A stretch of 64,000 nucleotides of DNA from Colwellia ponticola (GCF_005885605.1 NZ_SZVP01000012.1:1-64000); one strand, 5' to 3'; counted from the first letter of the stretch, positions 10,898 to 20,285 are shown. Made by a program: numbers and translations. Notes: generated from the sequence alone by a model not told the origin.

Positions 10898-11277
10898 TTG
10901 TGGGGTTTTTCGTCAAAGACTCAATCGTAGTCATTTCATCATACGCATCATACTTGATATAGGCACTGTACCTTTGAATCAAATTCATCATACTTTTGCA
11001 CTAGATGAGTACATATTGAAAAGAAAGATTATAGAAGTGTTTTAGTATGACTTTGGGATGGTTTTATTGGGTATATCGCTGCTGTATTTTGTAAAATTTC
11101 CTAGGCATGCTTTGTGATGAAAGCAGTCATAAGGTTGAGACACGCCTAGTGCCTATAGAGTGGAGGAAGGTAAGCATTCTTTTGATATTCTAAAGTGAAG
11201 CGAGATAAAGTTAAGTACGCTTAAATACGACAATATTTGCCGTATTTAAGCGTACTTAATCACTAAAATATTAAATC
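10898..11277. other. Non-coding gap between TonB receptor and kinase genes
   Basis: 380 bp without an ORF. It contains the 19-bp perfect hairpin at 11211-11259 directly after the receptor stop. The remainder should carry the promoter of the kinase-regulator pair; no operator could be picked out. Confidence 0.6.
11211..11259 (-). terminator. Long perfect hairpin after the TonB receptor gene
   Basis: TTAAGTACGCTTAAATACG at 11211-11229 is exactly complementary to 11241-11259 around an 11-nt loop. It starts about 19 bp after the receptor stop. There is no strong T tract on the minus strand, so it may terminate weakly or stabilise the mRNA end. Confidence 0.6.
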
Positions 11278-13446
11278 TTAGAACTCAAAGGTTATCCCGC
11301 CAAAGAATAGTCGTTCACGGCCGGCTAATTTCCCTTCATTACGGCTGACTAAATATTCTTTATCGAATAAATTCTCTACGCTAGCAAACAAGGTCACGCT
11401 GGTGTTTGGAATATAATAGTTAACGGTTGCATTCCAAATTGTGTAACTAGGAATTATGCCCTCAATACCGTTGCCTGTCTCGATGCGGGTATTTTCGTCA
11501 TCAACAAATTGCTTACTGACATGCTGTAGACCAATACGAGCATCGATACCACTAACATGTTCATAGCCTAAGTCAATATTGAGTAAGTCTTTTGGTGCAT
11601 ATTGCATACGGTTACCATCATTAGCTGGGTCCGATGCTTTTATATACTCAGCAGTCCATAGATTGGTGTATGCACCAGATAAATAAATATTATTGTTCCA
11701 GCTATAAATCTCACCAAAGTTAATTCGACCAGCTAACTCAATACCCTGTTGCTCACTTTCGCCACTATTATCAAAAGTTGCGCCATTATCTACAATAGTA
11801 TTTTCGATGTCGTTATGAAATAAAGCGGCTGACATAGTAACCCCTCTGAAGTGATTACTTCTCATACCCAATTCGAATAAAGTACTTTCTTCTGGAACAG
11901 CGCGCGCACCAGATGCATCAAGTTCACGATCAGCTCGTGAAGGGGATATACCTTTGTGAACGCCAGCAAAAATAGTTGTATTGGCTATGCCATTCCAAGC
12001 AACACCGAGGCTTGGTAAAAACTCTGTGTAATTATCGGTAACACGATTAGACGAAAAGTCGTCGCTGTCACTTGTGCGGACATCCTCAACGCGAAAACCT
12101 GCTGTTACTGACCAGTTATCAATATAAGTAGTATTTTGTGCATAGTAAGACAAGGCATAGGCATTAAGACTTGTTCCTTCACGATCTTCACCTTCAAGTA
12201 ATGCCAACTGGTAATCCAGACGCTCTGCTGTATTAGTCGCATAAACCTGTTCACGGTGTGCTGTTTCTTGATGATAACGAAGACCAAAGATGGCATCATT
12301 CTGCAGATCAAATAAACGATAGTTGAAGTCTGCACGGCTTTCTACTCCCCAGGTGTAATACTGACGAGGGGCGTGACGGCCACCACACACATTAATATCA
12401 GTATTACCAATATCGGATGTTGTTACGTTACCATCGTTGTTTACATCACCAACAGCATCACAATTGCGTAAGCGTGATTCCCATACGCCATTGACCTCTC
12501 TACCACTATTACTGCCACGTAAACCGTTACGGAAAGTATCTGTGTAATATGCTTGTGATTGCACAGAGAAGTTATTATTGACTTCTACTTTATGGGTTAG
12601 CTGAACAATATCACGATCTTGTTCCCATTGATCTAGTGCTACTGTTGGGTGAGAATAAGGATCACGTGCATATTCATCTCTCGTTAAGTAGTTTTCAGTT
12701 TGATTACGACGATCGCGTGTATGAACTAATTTTAGACCTAATGTTTGTTTATCAGTAAGACTTAATTCACCCTTAAAGCGATAGTCCTTAACATCATATT
12801 CACTGTCGTTAAAAATACCATCCCCTTTACTTTGTGAGAAATCAAACATAAACCCGCCTGTTTCATTACCAAAGCCAACATTACCTTGCAACCCACGCAA
12901 ATCCTGATTACCAAATAATGACGTTATACTACCTTCAACTTCACCATTACGTGGTACCGCTTTAGTGACAAAATTTACGGCTCCGCCTAATGTTTGTGGA
13001 CCATATAAGATTTGTCCTGCACCCTTAATGAGTTCTACACGACTGACAGATGTTGAGGGAGGGGCATAATGATTAACGGGATCTGTATAAGGAGCTAATT
13101 GTAATGGCATACCATCTTCCATCACCATGGTTTTAGCACTTCGGCGTGGATTTTGACCACGAATACCAATGTTTAAGTCAAAGCTCATACTACCATCAGG
13201 TACAACCATAACACCCGGTAGGGTTCTTAGTTGCTCATTTATTGATAATGGCCGGCGTGACTTGAGATATTTTTCATCAATAATATCAAATGAGCCAGCA
13301 ACAGATTCAAGCTTTTCAGGCAAAATACCCGTTATAGTTAGCTTATCTATTTTGGTAGGTATTTTATCTTCGGCGTAGCTTGCGCCCGGAATAAGTAATA
13401 ATGATGACAATATGGCTGTACTGAGTAACGTTGGTTTCAGAGTCAT
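11278..13446 (-). CDS. TonB-dependent outer-membrane receptor, FecA-like
   Basis: Outer-membrane beta-barrel that imports a ligand, probably a ferric chelate, using TonB energy. Residues 1-25 are a signal peptide ending in SYA. The plug follows with LRTLPGVMVVPDG, the IRGQNPRRSAKTMVMEDG block and RVELIKGAGQILYGPQTLGGA. The barrel runs to the C-terminal ENLFDKEYLVSR...RLFFGGITFEF with terminal Phe. Length 722 is typical. There is no N-terminal FecR-interacting extension and no sigma/anti-sigma pair nearby; a two-component system lies downstream instead. An extracellular loop near residues 328-353 has a dockerin-like calcium motif, GDVNNDGNVTTSD, flanked by two Cys. The substrate cannot be told from sequence. 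Confidence 0.93.
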   Translation of the reverse strand: MTLKPTLLSTAILSSLLLIPGASYAEDKIPTKIDKLTITGILPEKLESVAGSFDIIDEKYLKSRRPLSINEQLRTLPGVMVVPDGSMSFDLNIGIRGQNPRRSAKTMVMEDGMPLQLAPYTDPVNHYAPPSTSVSRVELIKGAGQILYGPQTLGGAVNFVTKAVPRNGEVEGSITSLFGNQDLRGLQGNVGFGNETGGFMFDFSQSKGDGIFNDSEYDVKDYRFKGELSLTDKQTLGLKLVHTRDRRNQTENYLTRDEYARDPYSHPTVALDQWEQDRDIVQLTHKVEVNNNFSVQSQAYYTDTFRNGLRGSNSGREVNGVWESRLRNCDAVGDVNNDGNVTTSDIGNTDINVCGGRHAPRQYYTWGVESRADFNYRLFDLQNDAIFGLRYHQETAHREQVYATNTAERLDYQLALLEGEDREGTSLNAYALSYYAQNTTYIDNWSVTAGFRVEDVRTSDSDDFSSNRVTDNYTEFLPSLGVAWNGIANTTIFAGVHKGISPSRADRELDASGARAVPEESTLFELGMRSNHFRGVTMSAALFHNDIENTIVDNGATFDNSGESEQQGIELAGRINFGEIYSWNNNIYLSGAYTNLWTAEYIKASDPANDGNRMQYAPKDLLNIDLGYEHVSGIDARIGLQHVSKQFVDDENTRIETGNGIEGIIPSYTIWNATVNYYIPNTSVTLFASVENLFDKEYLVSRNEGKLAGRERLFFGGITFEF

Positions 13447-13492
13447 TTTGATTTCTCTTTTATTAGTATGAATAAAAGAATGTTATCTATCG

Positions 13493-13539
13493 CAGGTCAA
13501 AATTTATATAGGAAAAATTCCTTATTATTACTTGACCTG
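13493..13539. promoter_or_regulatory. Inverted repeat upstream of the TonB receptor, possible operator
   Basis: CAGGTCAA (13493-13500) and TTGACCTG (13532-13539) are perfect 8-bp inverted arms, with a second small inverted repeat AGGAA-AAA-TTCCT between them. It lies 47-93 bp before the receptor start. The binding protein is unknown; the downstream UhpA-type regulator is a guess. Confidence 0.35.
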
Positions 13540-13709
13540 GTTGGATTATTTTTTTGAGCGTGTTGGAGGTATAGTTGATTTATAATCCGCTACTAGGTGT
13601 TTAATAAAATTGTCAAAAATAGCAGTATTGTGAGGTTAGTGATTAAAAATCGATTTTATAGGAGGCTAACCAATGAATAATTAACGTGTTTTATTGCCTT
13701 TATACCCTG

Positions 13710-15932
13710 TTAGTTGTGGCTTTTCAAAAAGTGTAAAAATTGACTTTTAGGCATCGGCTTAGCATAATAAAAACCTTGAACTTCATTACAGCCCAATTCA
13801 ATTAAGCGCTCCTGTTGAGCTATATTTTCAACCCCTTCAGCAATAACTTTAAGGTTCATCTTTTTACCTAAATTAATAATAGTTTCAGCGATAACAGACT
13901 GACCTTTTTCATTAATATCAGTAATAAAAGCACGATCAACTTTTAGCCTATTAAGTGGTAGTTTTTGTAAGTAACTTAATGAGGAAAATCCTGTACCAAA
14001 ATCATCTAACGCTATACTTATCCCCTGTGCTTTTAACTTAGCTAGCGCATCAATAATAATTTGTGGCTCATCCATTAAAATACTTTCAGTTATTTCTAGT
14101 TCAAGTTTACTTGGCTGAATATTATATTCAGTAATCGTGTTAATTATATTGTTTACAAAGTTTGCTTGCCTAAACTGCGGAATAGAGACGTTAACAGAAA
14201 TACTTAAGTCAGAAAATTTTCCTTCAAGCGCTTTTAATTGTTTACATGCCTGATCAATAACAAAATCACCTATTTCAATAATTAAACCTGAATATTCAGC
14301 TAAAGGAATAAATACTGCTGGTGAGATAAACTTACCATCGACAGTACGCCATCGCAGTAAAGCCTCTGCACCAATCACTTGCCCTGTTTTTAGTGAAAGT
14401 TGTGGTTGATACCACAATTCTAGGCAGTTATTGGCGAAATCATGACGTAGTTGACGGATCATATTTAAACGCCACTGCATTTGATCTTCTATATCAGAAT
14501 GATAGTAAGCAAAATGTTCTAAACGATTTTTTTTGGCGATATTAAGCGCAATGTTGATTTGGTTTAATACTTGTACACCGCTGCCTTTTGCATGTTCTTT
14601 AGTACATAAGCCAAAACATGCATTAATTGGCAAGTGCTGCTCCCCAGCAGTAAAAGGCTGATGGAATAGGGCAATTAAACTATCGGGAGTTAAATGGTCG
14701 GTCGAGCCAATAATGCCAAAAACATCGGCACCTACGCGAGCAAACTGGCAATCCCAGTCCATACTTTGCATTCGATTGCCTACCGCGGTTAGCAGTTTAT
14801 TACCTATATCTTGTCCTAAGGCATCATTAATATCACTGAAATGGTTGATATCAATTAGAGCCGCGACTGTATTGTTGCAATCGCTCTGAGCAAAATGGTC
14901 AAGTAAGTGTACAAATTCAAGCCGATTAGGTAAGCCGGTTAGTGAATCCTTATAAGCAGCATTGGTGAGCTTTTGAAATAGATGAACATTTTCATAACCC
15001 ACGGCAACACCGGTTAAAAATACATCTAATAATTGGGTTTGTATGTCAGTTAACGGATTGACAAGCTTTACATGAATTACTGCGCGATAATCACCCTTAG
15101 CAACATAAAGATTAAGGCTACCATTAAGGTAAGTATGCTCTTGCTGCAAAAAGCATCCTTTTACTTGTTTACTGGCTTGGTCATCATGTAGTGCATCAAC
15201 TTTTTGATTGATTAAGTTATCTTCATAACCAACTTGCGCTAATACATAAAAGCTTAAATCATCAGCATTGTTAATAATACCTTGTCCTCTTGCACAAAAA
15301 ACGGCTGAAATATCATCACTTATCAGTATTTTTAGTTGCGAAAGAACACTCTCACTATAGCTCAATAGTGAGAGTTTAGATGATAGCTCGGTTGCGCCAG
15401 AGACTATTTTTTCAAGACCTATACGGTTATTGTTTACCGTAGCTATTTGTTGAAAAGAACGAATGGCGGCAAACACAGTGGTAACTAACTTACGTCGAGT
15501 GAGTTCTGTTTTGGTTTTATAGTCATTGATATCGTATTCTTTGATAACACTTTCTTCGGGGGCATAACCAGGCTGACCTGTGCGCAGCACAATACGTATA
15601 TCTTTTCGACCTAATGTATCTCTAACATGCTTTATTACGTGTAACCCAGCATCATCAGTCTCCATCACGACATCAAGTAGTACCAGTACAATATCAGGAT
15701 TAGCTTCAATTAATTGGCATGCGTCTTTACCCGAATAAGCGTGTAGATATTCAAGTCGGCGGCCTAATACAACAAGATCTGATAAAGCTAATTGAGTAAC
15801 AGAATGGATTTCTGGATCATCATCAACAATGAGCACTTGCCAGGTATCATTACTACTAAGGGGTATAATCTCATCTTCATCACTATCATCGATAAATAAA
15901 AAATCATCGTGTGAATTTTCTGATACTTGCAT
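13710..15932 (-). CDS. REC-DUF3369-GGDEF-EAL cyclic-di-GMP signalling protein
   Basis: Cytoplasmic 740-residue regulator. Residues about 30-160 form a receiver (VLIVDDDPEIH, phospho-Asp in VLVLLDVVMETDD). About 165-320 is a DUF3369 sensor-like domain. The GGDEF domain (about 330-470) has RVGADVFG instead of GGDEF, so cyclase activity is unlikely. The EAL domain (about 490-735) keeps GAEALLRW, NVSIPQF, ELEITES, DDFGTGFSSL, LKVDRAFI and EGVE, so it should hydrolyse cyclic-di-GMP. No partner kinase is adjacent; it is probably a single-gene unit with input from a distant kinase. Confidence 0.93.
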   Translation of the reverse strand: MQVSENSHDDFLFIDDSDEDEIIPLSSNDTWQVLIVDDDPEIHSVTQLALSDLVVLGRRLEYLHAYSGKDACQLIEANPDIVLVLLDVVMETDDAGLHVIKHVRDTLGRKDIRIVLRTGQPGYAPEESVIKEYDINDYKTKTELTRRKLVTTVFAAIRSFQQIATVNNNRIGLEKIVSGATELSSKLSLLSYSESVLSQLKILISDDISAVFCARGQGIINNADDLSFYVLAQVGYEDNLINQKVDALHDDQASKQVKGCFLQQEHTYLNGSLNLYVAKGDYRAVIHVKLVNPLTDIQTQLLDVFLTGVAVGYENVHLFQKLTNAAYKDSLTGLPNRLEFVHLLDHFAQSDCNNTVAALIDINHFSDINDALGQDIGNKLLTAVGNRMQSMDWDCQFARVGADVFGIIGSTDHLTPDSLIALFHQPFTAGEQHLPINACFGLCTKEHAKGSGVQVLNQINIALNIAKKNRLEHFAYYHSDIEDQMQWRLNMIRQLRHDFANNCLELWYQPQLSLKTGQVIGAEALLRWRTVDGKFISPAVFIPLAEYSGLIIEIGDFVIDQACKQLKALEGKFSDLSISVNVSIPQFRQANFVNNIINTITEYNIQPSKLELEITESILMDEPQIIIDALAKLKAQGISIALDDFGTGFSSLSYLQKLPLNRLKVDRAFITDINEKGQSVIAETIINLGKKMNLKVIAEGVENIAQQERLIELGCNEVQGFYYAKPMPKSQFLHFLKSHN

Positions 15933-16252
15933 ATTGTCCTCTTAACTAAGCGTATTTATTATAAATAAATATTTACTGTAAATAGGCGTAGTTAACATTG
16001 AAATTTTTTTTACAAAAAATAACTATAACCCAGTACTACTTTTTTACACTATTGCACTAGATAATAAAAGCTTGTTTAGTCATATTTCATTCGTTTTATT
16101 GAACTGAGTTATACTAAATATTAATAATCCATGTACTGTTGAGAGTAGTGAGTATTGAACTATCGTATAGTAAAGCGTTAGCTATAGTTTTAAACACTAG
16201 TCTTAAGTGGCAGTATCTATCCTATTAAAGGGATTGAAAAGGAGTAAGTACG
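15933..16252. other. Divergent intergenic region, no distinct element
   Basis: 320 bp between the divergent EAL-protein gene and the TIGR03899-like gene. It is AT-rich and should hold both promoters. No repeat, hairpin or known operator was found. A good ribosome site, AAGGAG, lies just before 16253. Confidence 0.5.
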
Positions 16253-17155
16253 GTGAGCAAAGAAACGTCAGAAATTGAAGTTATTGCACAGAGTGTCCCC
16301 AAAGAAAGTGATGCTACTGTCATAGTGAAGAGTAATGAAACTACTCATCAAAACTCAGCCGAGACAGGCGTATCTCCCTATTTTTTTAAGCTTGCTAAAA
16401 GGTTTGCTATCGATGGTGCATTATTACCGGAAGAGCAACAACTGCTGATTGAAGACCGTACGGCAAAGCGAGCTAGGTTAAGTCAGTTACGTAAACAGCA
16501 AAACATTGAAAATATTATGCAAAAAACCTTAGGGTATTGTGGCAATTTTGACCTTGGACAAAGAACCGATCATGACTGGTTAAGTCGCTATATTACTTTA
16601 TCTGAAGAAGTGAGTAACCCGACTATGCAAGACTTGTGGGCAAAAATATTAGCGGGTGAATTAACTAAACCTGGCTCTTTTTCATTTAAGGCGTTACAAG
16701 TTTTTCGAGACATGAGCATTTATGATGCAAAATTATTAGCTAAAGCCTGCTCGCTAGCTATTAAGGAGCCAAATAAAAAAGGGATCAGACTTATTAGTGG
16801 CGTTTATCAACAACCAGGACTGTTTAACTTTTTCTCTAAGCAAAGGCAGCAATATTGTAATTTAAGTCAATTTGGTTTGAATTATACAGACGTACTTGCG
16901 TTAGCTGAAAACCATCTTATTTACCTGCAAGAAAGTGAGTCTAGTTTACTGAGCAAAGGTGAAAATATTCACTTTACCTTTAATGGCTTACCACTGAAAT
17001 TAACCGCTAAAAAACGAAACGTATGTTTGCAGTTTTATAAGTTTACTCCGTTAGGCGCAGAGCTTGCTCATTTGATCAGCGATAAAAATAACGAAGAGTT
17101 TTTTGCATATTTAAAAGAGAAGTTAGCTTATTACTTTGTTATTGACGGCGACTAA
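16253..17155 (+). CDS. Conserved protein of the TIGR03899 type, function unknown
   Basis: 300 residues, soluble, no signal peptide or membrane helix. The start is GTG after AAGGAG. The first 45 residues are low-complexity and acidic. The core includes RAKRARLSQLR-like basic helical sequence and then DWLSRYITLSEEVSNPTMQD followed by LWAKILAGELTKPGSFSFKAL, a block I associate with TIGR03899/DUF2806-like proteins of marine gammaproteobacteria. Its role is not known, and family assignment is from memory of that block. It stands alone between the EAL protein and the MerC-like gene, both with their own intergenic gaps. Confidence 0.65.
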   Translation: MSKETSEIEVIAQSVPKESDATVIVKSNETTHQNSAETGVSPYFFKLAKRFAIDGALLPEEQQLLIEDRTAKRARLSQLRKQQNIENIMQKTLGYCGNFDLGQRTDHDWLSRYITLSEEVSNPTMQDLWAKILAGELTKPGSFSFKALQVFRDMSIYDAKLLAKACSLAIKEPNKKGIRLISGVYQQPGLFNFFSKQRQQYCNLSQFGLNYTDVLALAENHLIYLQESESSLLSKGENIHFTFNGLPLKLTAKKRNVCLQFYKFTPLGAELAHLISDKNNEEFFAYLKEKLAYYFVIDGD

Positions 17156-17190
17156 TTTTATTAATATTTAGATGCTGACGGTAATTTATT

Positions 17191-17210
17191 AATGTTATAC
17201 TATATCAATT
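17191..17210. promoter_or_regulatory. Possible Zur box upstream of the MerC-like gene
   Basis: AATGTTATACTATATCAATT matches the known Zur consensus (AATGTTATA-N-TATAACATT) fully in the left half and in TATA of the right half. It is about 100 bp before the MerC-like start. A zur gene is present at 29895-30335. The weak right half keeps this tentative. Confidence 0.45.
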
Positions 17211-17308
17211 GTGATATTATCTCACTTCAGAACTAATAGCTCACTTACACAATTAACTAGATCATTAAACACAGTTAATCAGCTAAAACCCTACACCGCG
17301 GAATTATC

Positions 17309-17704
17309 ATGTTAGATAGAATAGGTATCACAGCAACTTCTTTATGCGCATTACATTGCATATTATTACCTATATTATTACCTATGCTGCCATTATTGGG
17401 GTTAAGTTTCTTAGCAGACCACGCATGGGAACATGTTTTTCTGTTAATGACAGCAGCTTTGGGGACTATTGCTTTATTCTCAGGTTTTAAGCGTTATCAT
17501 AAACGTCTTTACCCTTTTTATTTACTGTATTTAGGTGTTACTTTATACTGGATAAAGCATGATTTTTCACCAGAATTAGAGATGTATTTTATTATCAGCG
17601 GTGCGAGTTTAATTATCTCAGCTCACTTTATTAACATCAAACTGTGTAATAGCTGTAAGCAATGTGATGATGATATTTGCACTAGCGAAGCCGAAGTGTC
17701 GTAA
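17309..17704 (+). CDS. MerC-family small membrane protein
   Basis: 131 residues with four predicted membrane segments (about 15-35, 40-60, 72-88, 93-112). The N-terminal helix carries SLCALHCILLPILLP, the paired Cys motif of MerC mercury transporters. The C-terminal tail is Cys-rich (CNSCKQCDDDIC), suitable for binding soft metals. There is no mer operon around it, so mercury resistance is not implied. A Zur-like box upstream suggests a link with zinc. Start is ATG 17309; the ribosome site is weak (CGGAATT). Confidence 0.8.
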   Translation: MLDRIGITATSLCALHCILLPILLPMLPLLGLSFLADHAWEHVFLLMTAALGTIALFSGFKRYHKRLYPFYLLYLGVTLYWIKHDFSPELEMYFIISGASLIISAHFINIKLCNSCKQCDDDICTSEAEVS

Positions 17705-17731
17705 TGAGTATTCGTTATTAAGGTAAAGTAA

Positions 17732-17752
17732 GCGCACTCTTAGTAAGTGCGC
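17732..17752. terminator. Hairpin between the convergent MerC-like gene and ntrC
   Basis: GCGCACT and AGTGCGC form a 7-bp GC-rich stem with a 7-nt loop. There is no strong T tract on either side, so termination strength is uncertain. Confidence 0.5.
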
Positions 17753-17763
17753 ACTGAGTTGAT

Positions 17764-19173
17764 TTAGTTAGATAACTCTTTTAGTTTTCTCGTTAAAGTA
17801 TTTCTACCCCAACCTAATTTTTTTGCCGCCTCTTGTTTATGTCCTTGGGTAAAAGCTAAAGCTCGCTCGAGCATTATCTGTTCAAATTCATTTTGTGCAT
17901 AATCCATAATAGCCTCTTTTCCCTGTTGTAACTCTTGATCCATCCATTTGCTGAGTAGCTCCTGCCACGTATTGAGCTGATGTGAGCCTTGCGGTATAGC
18001 TTTTGATTGCGCCGTTAACTCATTGGGCAAATCTTCAATCAACACTTCTTGTCCACTAGCCATTACCGTTAAAAAACGACATATATTCTCTAATTGCCTA
18101 ACATTCCCTGGCCAATGATAATTATTAAGAAAATCACTAGCCTTTTGACTTAATGTCTTCACTTCAACACTTAATTCATTGGCGGCTTGTGCTAAAAAGT
18201 GCTGACTTAGCTGCGAGATATCTTCTTTACGTTCTCTTAAGCTAGGTAAGTGAATGCGAATTACATTAAGGCGATGAAATAAATCTTCTCTAAACTCTCC
18301 CTTATTAACGCGTTCTTCAAGATTTTGATGCGTTGCGGCAATAATACGGACATCAACTTGAACGGGTAGGTGACTACCAACACGATACACTTGACCATCA
18401 GAAAGTACTCGTAATAAACGTGTTTGAATATCTAGAGGCATATCGCCAATTTCATCTAAAAATAATGTACCTTTATGTGCCTGTTCAAAACGGCCTTGTC
18501 TCACTGCATTAGCGCCAGTAAAAGCACCTTTTTCATGACCAAATAATTCAGATTCGATAAGATCTTTTGGAATAGCGGCCATATTTAAAGGAATAAAAGG
18601 TTCATTAACCCGAGGACTATGAGAGTGCAGTGCTTGTGCTACCAGCTCTTTACCTGTACCTGACTCACCATTAATTAACACACTAATGCTTGAACGAGAT
18701 AGACGACCAATCGTTCTAAATACTTCTTGCATCGCAGGCGCTTCACCAATGAGGCCAACACTTAACGGCGCATTAGGCTGCTTTTTATTTTTTTCGTTTT
18801 GCTCTCTAGCATGAGTAAGCGCACGTTTAGTTAGGTTAATGGCTTCATCAATATCAAATGGTTTAGGTAAATATTCAAATGCACCACCTTGGTAGGCATT
18901 AACGGCACTGTCTAAATCAGAGTGAGCAGTCATGATAATGACTGGTATATGGTTATATTGTATTTGTAATTTTTTTAATAGCGCCATACCATCTATATTG
19001 GGCATACGAATATCAGAAATAATGATTTCGGGCTGTCCGTGATCTAATGCGATCAATAAATTTTCAGCACTTTCAAAAGCAGTACAACTTATATTTGCAT
19101 TGGCATAAGCTTTCTCAAGTACCCATCTAATTGAGCTGTCGTCATCAACTATCCACACTTCTTCGGTGATCAT
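17764..19173 (-). CDS. glnG: Nitrogen regulation response regulator NtrC
   Basis: Sigma-54 enhancer-binding activator of nitrogen genes. The receiver has WIVDDDSSIRW and phospho-Asp 54 in IIISDIRMPN. The AAA+ domain (about 140-380) has Walker A GESGTGKELVAQAL, the sigma-54 loop HEKGAFTGA and the RLLRVLSDGQVYRVG region. The C-terminal Fis-type helix-turn-helix ends with KKLGWGRNTLTRKLKEL. Length 469 equals E. coli NtrC. The start overlaps the ntrB stop by 4 nt. Two NtrC sites and a sigma-54 promoter lie before glnA in this same cluster. Confidence 0.97.
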   Translation of the reverse strand: MITEEVWIVDDDSSIRWVLEKAYANANISCTAFESAENLLIALDHGQPEIIISDIRMPNIDGMALLKKLQIQYNHIPVIIMTAHSDLDSAVNAYQGGAFEYLPKPFDIDEAINLTKRALTHAREQNEKNKKQPNAPLSVGLIGEAPAMQEVFRTIGRLSRSSISVLINGESGTGKELVAQALHSHSPRVNEPFIPLNMAAIPKDLIESELFGHEKGAFTGANAVRQGRFEQAHKGTLFLDEIGDMPLDIQTRLLRVLSDGQVYRVGSHLPVQVDVRIIAATHQNLEERVNKGEFREDLFHRLNVIRIHLPSLRERKEDISQLSQHFLAQAANELSVEVKTLSQKASDFLNNYHWPGNVRQLENICRFLTVMASGQEVLIEDLPNELTAQSKAIPQGSHQLNTWQELLSKWMDQELQQGKEAIMDYAQNEFEQIMLERALAFTQGHKQEAAKKLGWGRNTLTRKLKELSN

Positions 19174-20285
19174 AATATATTCCCTTGTGGTAATGGTGCT
19201 TGATTTAAAGGTTGCTGTGTTAGGGGCAGTAAAATGGTAAATTCCGTATGACCAGGTCGACTATGATACGATAATTTACCGTGGTGCTGGTTTATTAAGG
19301 TTTGTGAAATAGATAAGCCTAAACCGGTGCCGTTAGAGCGGCCTGATACCATAGGGTAAAAAAGGGTATCCTGAATTTTACTTGGAATGCCAGGACCGTT
19401 ATCAATAATGCTTATTTGAACGGCGAGTTTTATTCGCTTGCCATGAATAGTTTTATTACTGGCAATACGAGTTCGTAGCGTTATGGTATTTTTCTTATCA
19501 ATGGCCTGTATGGCATTGTTGACAATATTAATAACAGCTTGCTGTAGCTTTTCTTGATCACATTCAACAGGGGGTAAAGAAGGGTCATAATCGCGTAATA
19601 AATTAATTTTTTGTTCGTTTGAATAACTAACCAATTGACACACTTTTTCGAGTATTACGTGTATATTTTGTGCTTGTATTTGAGGTAGCTGATTAGGACC
19701 TAGTAGGCGATCAACTAAATTAGTTAATCGGTCAGCTTGTTCAATAATCATCGTGGTGTATTCTAGTTGATCATTATTTAATTCTTTACTGAGTAACTGT
19801 GCTGCACCTCTTAAGCCACCCAATGGGTTTTTTATTTCGTGCGCTAGCCCTTTAATAAGATCACGTGCGGCAAGCCATTGTTGGTACTGAAATACCTCTA
19901 AACTAATTTGTTTTTGTTGATCTATTTGTTTTAATTCAAGCAGTACATGTGGCGTCTTATTAAATTCGACTGAAGAAGCTGTTACCTCGGCTGTAAATCG
20001 GTGGTGCTCATTCAGTTCTATCACAATATCACTATCGGTAAATTCTTGGCCAGAAGTAAGCAATTGCTGTAAACGTGGGCTATTAATACTGGTATTGGCA
20101 AAAATAACGTCAGAAGCTGTATTATATAAACGATAGATACTTTTATTTAGTAAGGCTTCTGCAGCTGGGTTTACATAAACAATAGCGAGTTTTTTATTGA
20201 GAATAATAACAGCTGTGACCAACTGGTTAGCGAGTGATTGCTGATAAGATAATTTTTGTTCTTGTATATGACTGCGACTATGCAT
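19170..20285 (-). CDS. glnL: Nitrogen regulation sensor kinase NtrB
   Basis: Cytoplasmic kinase/phosphatase of NtrC, controlled by PII. The N-terminal PAS domain covers about residues 15-115. The phospho-His is H149 in KGLAHEIKNPLGGLRGAAQLL's core, and the ATPase domain has NIVNNAIQAI, IDNGPGIP and GTGLGLSISQTLI. The frame is open to 20312, but Met at 20285 follows TAAGG with good spacing and gives 371 residues, nearer the usual 350. It is coupled to ntrC by a 4-nt overlap. Confidence 0.95.
   Translation of the reverse strand: MHSRSHIQEQKLSYQQSLANQLVTAVIILNKKLAIVYVNPAAEALLNKSIYRLYNTASDVIFANTSINSPRLQQLLTSGQEFTDSDIVIELNEHHRFTAEVTASSVEFNKTPHVLLELKQIDQQKQISLEVFQYQQWLAARDLIKGLAHEIKNPLGGLRGAAQLLSKELNNDQLEYTTMIIEQADRLTNLVDRLLGPNQLPQIQAQNIHVILEKVCQLVSYSNEQKINLLRDYDPSLPPVECDQEKLQQAVINIVNNAIQAIDKKNTITLRTRIASNKTIHGKRIKLAVQISIIDNGPGIPSKIQDTLFYPMVSGRSNGTGLGLSISQTLINQHHGKLSYHSRPGHTEFTILLPLTQQPLNQAPLPQGNIL

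Noticed and set aside
12105..12335. 76-residue ORF within the TonB receptor gene
   Set aside because: Same strand, other frame, inside a well-conserved gene; a shadow.
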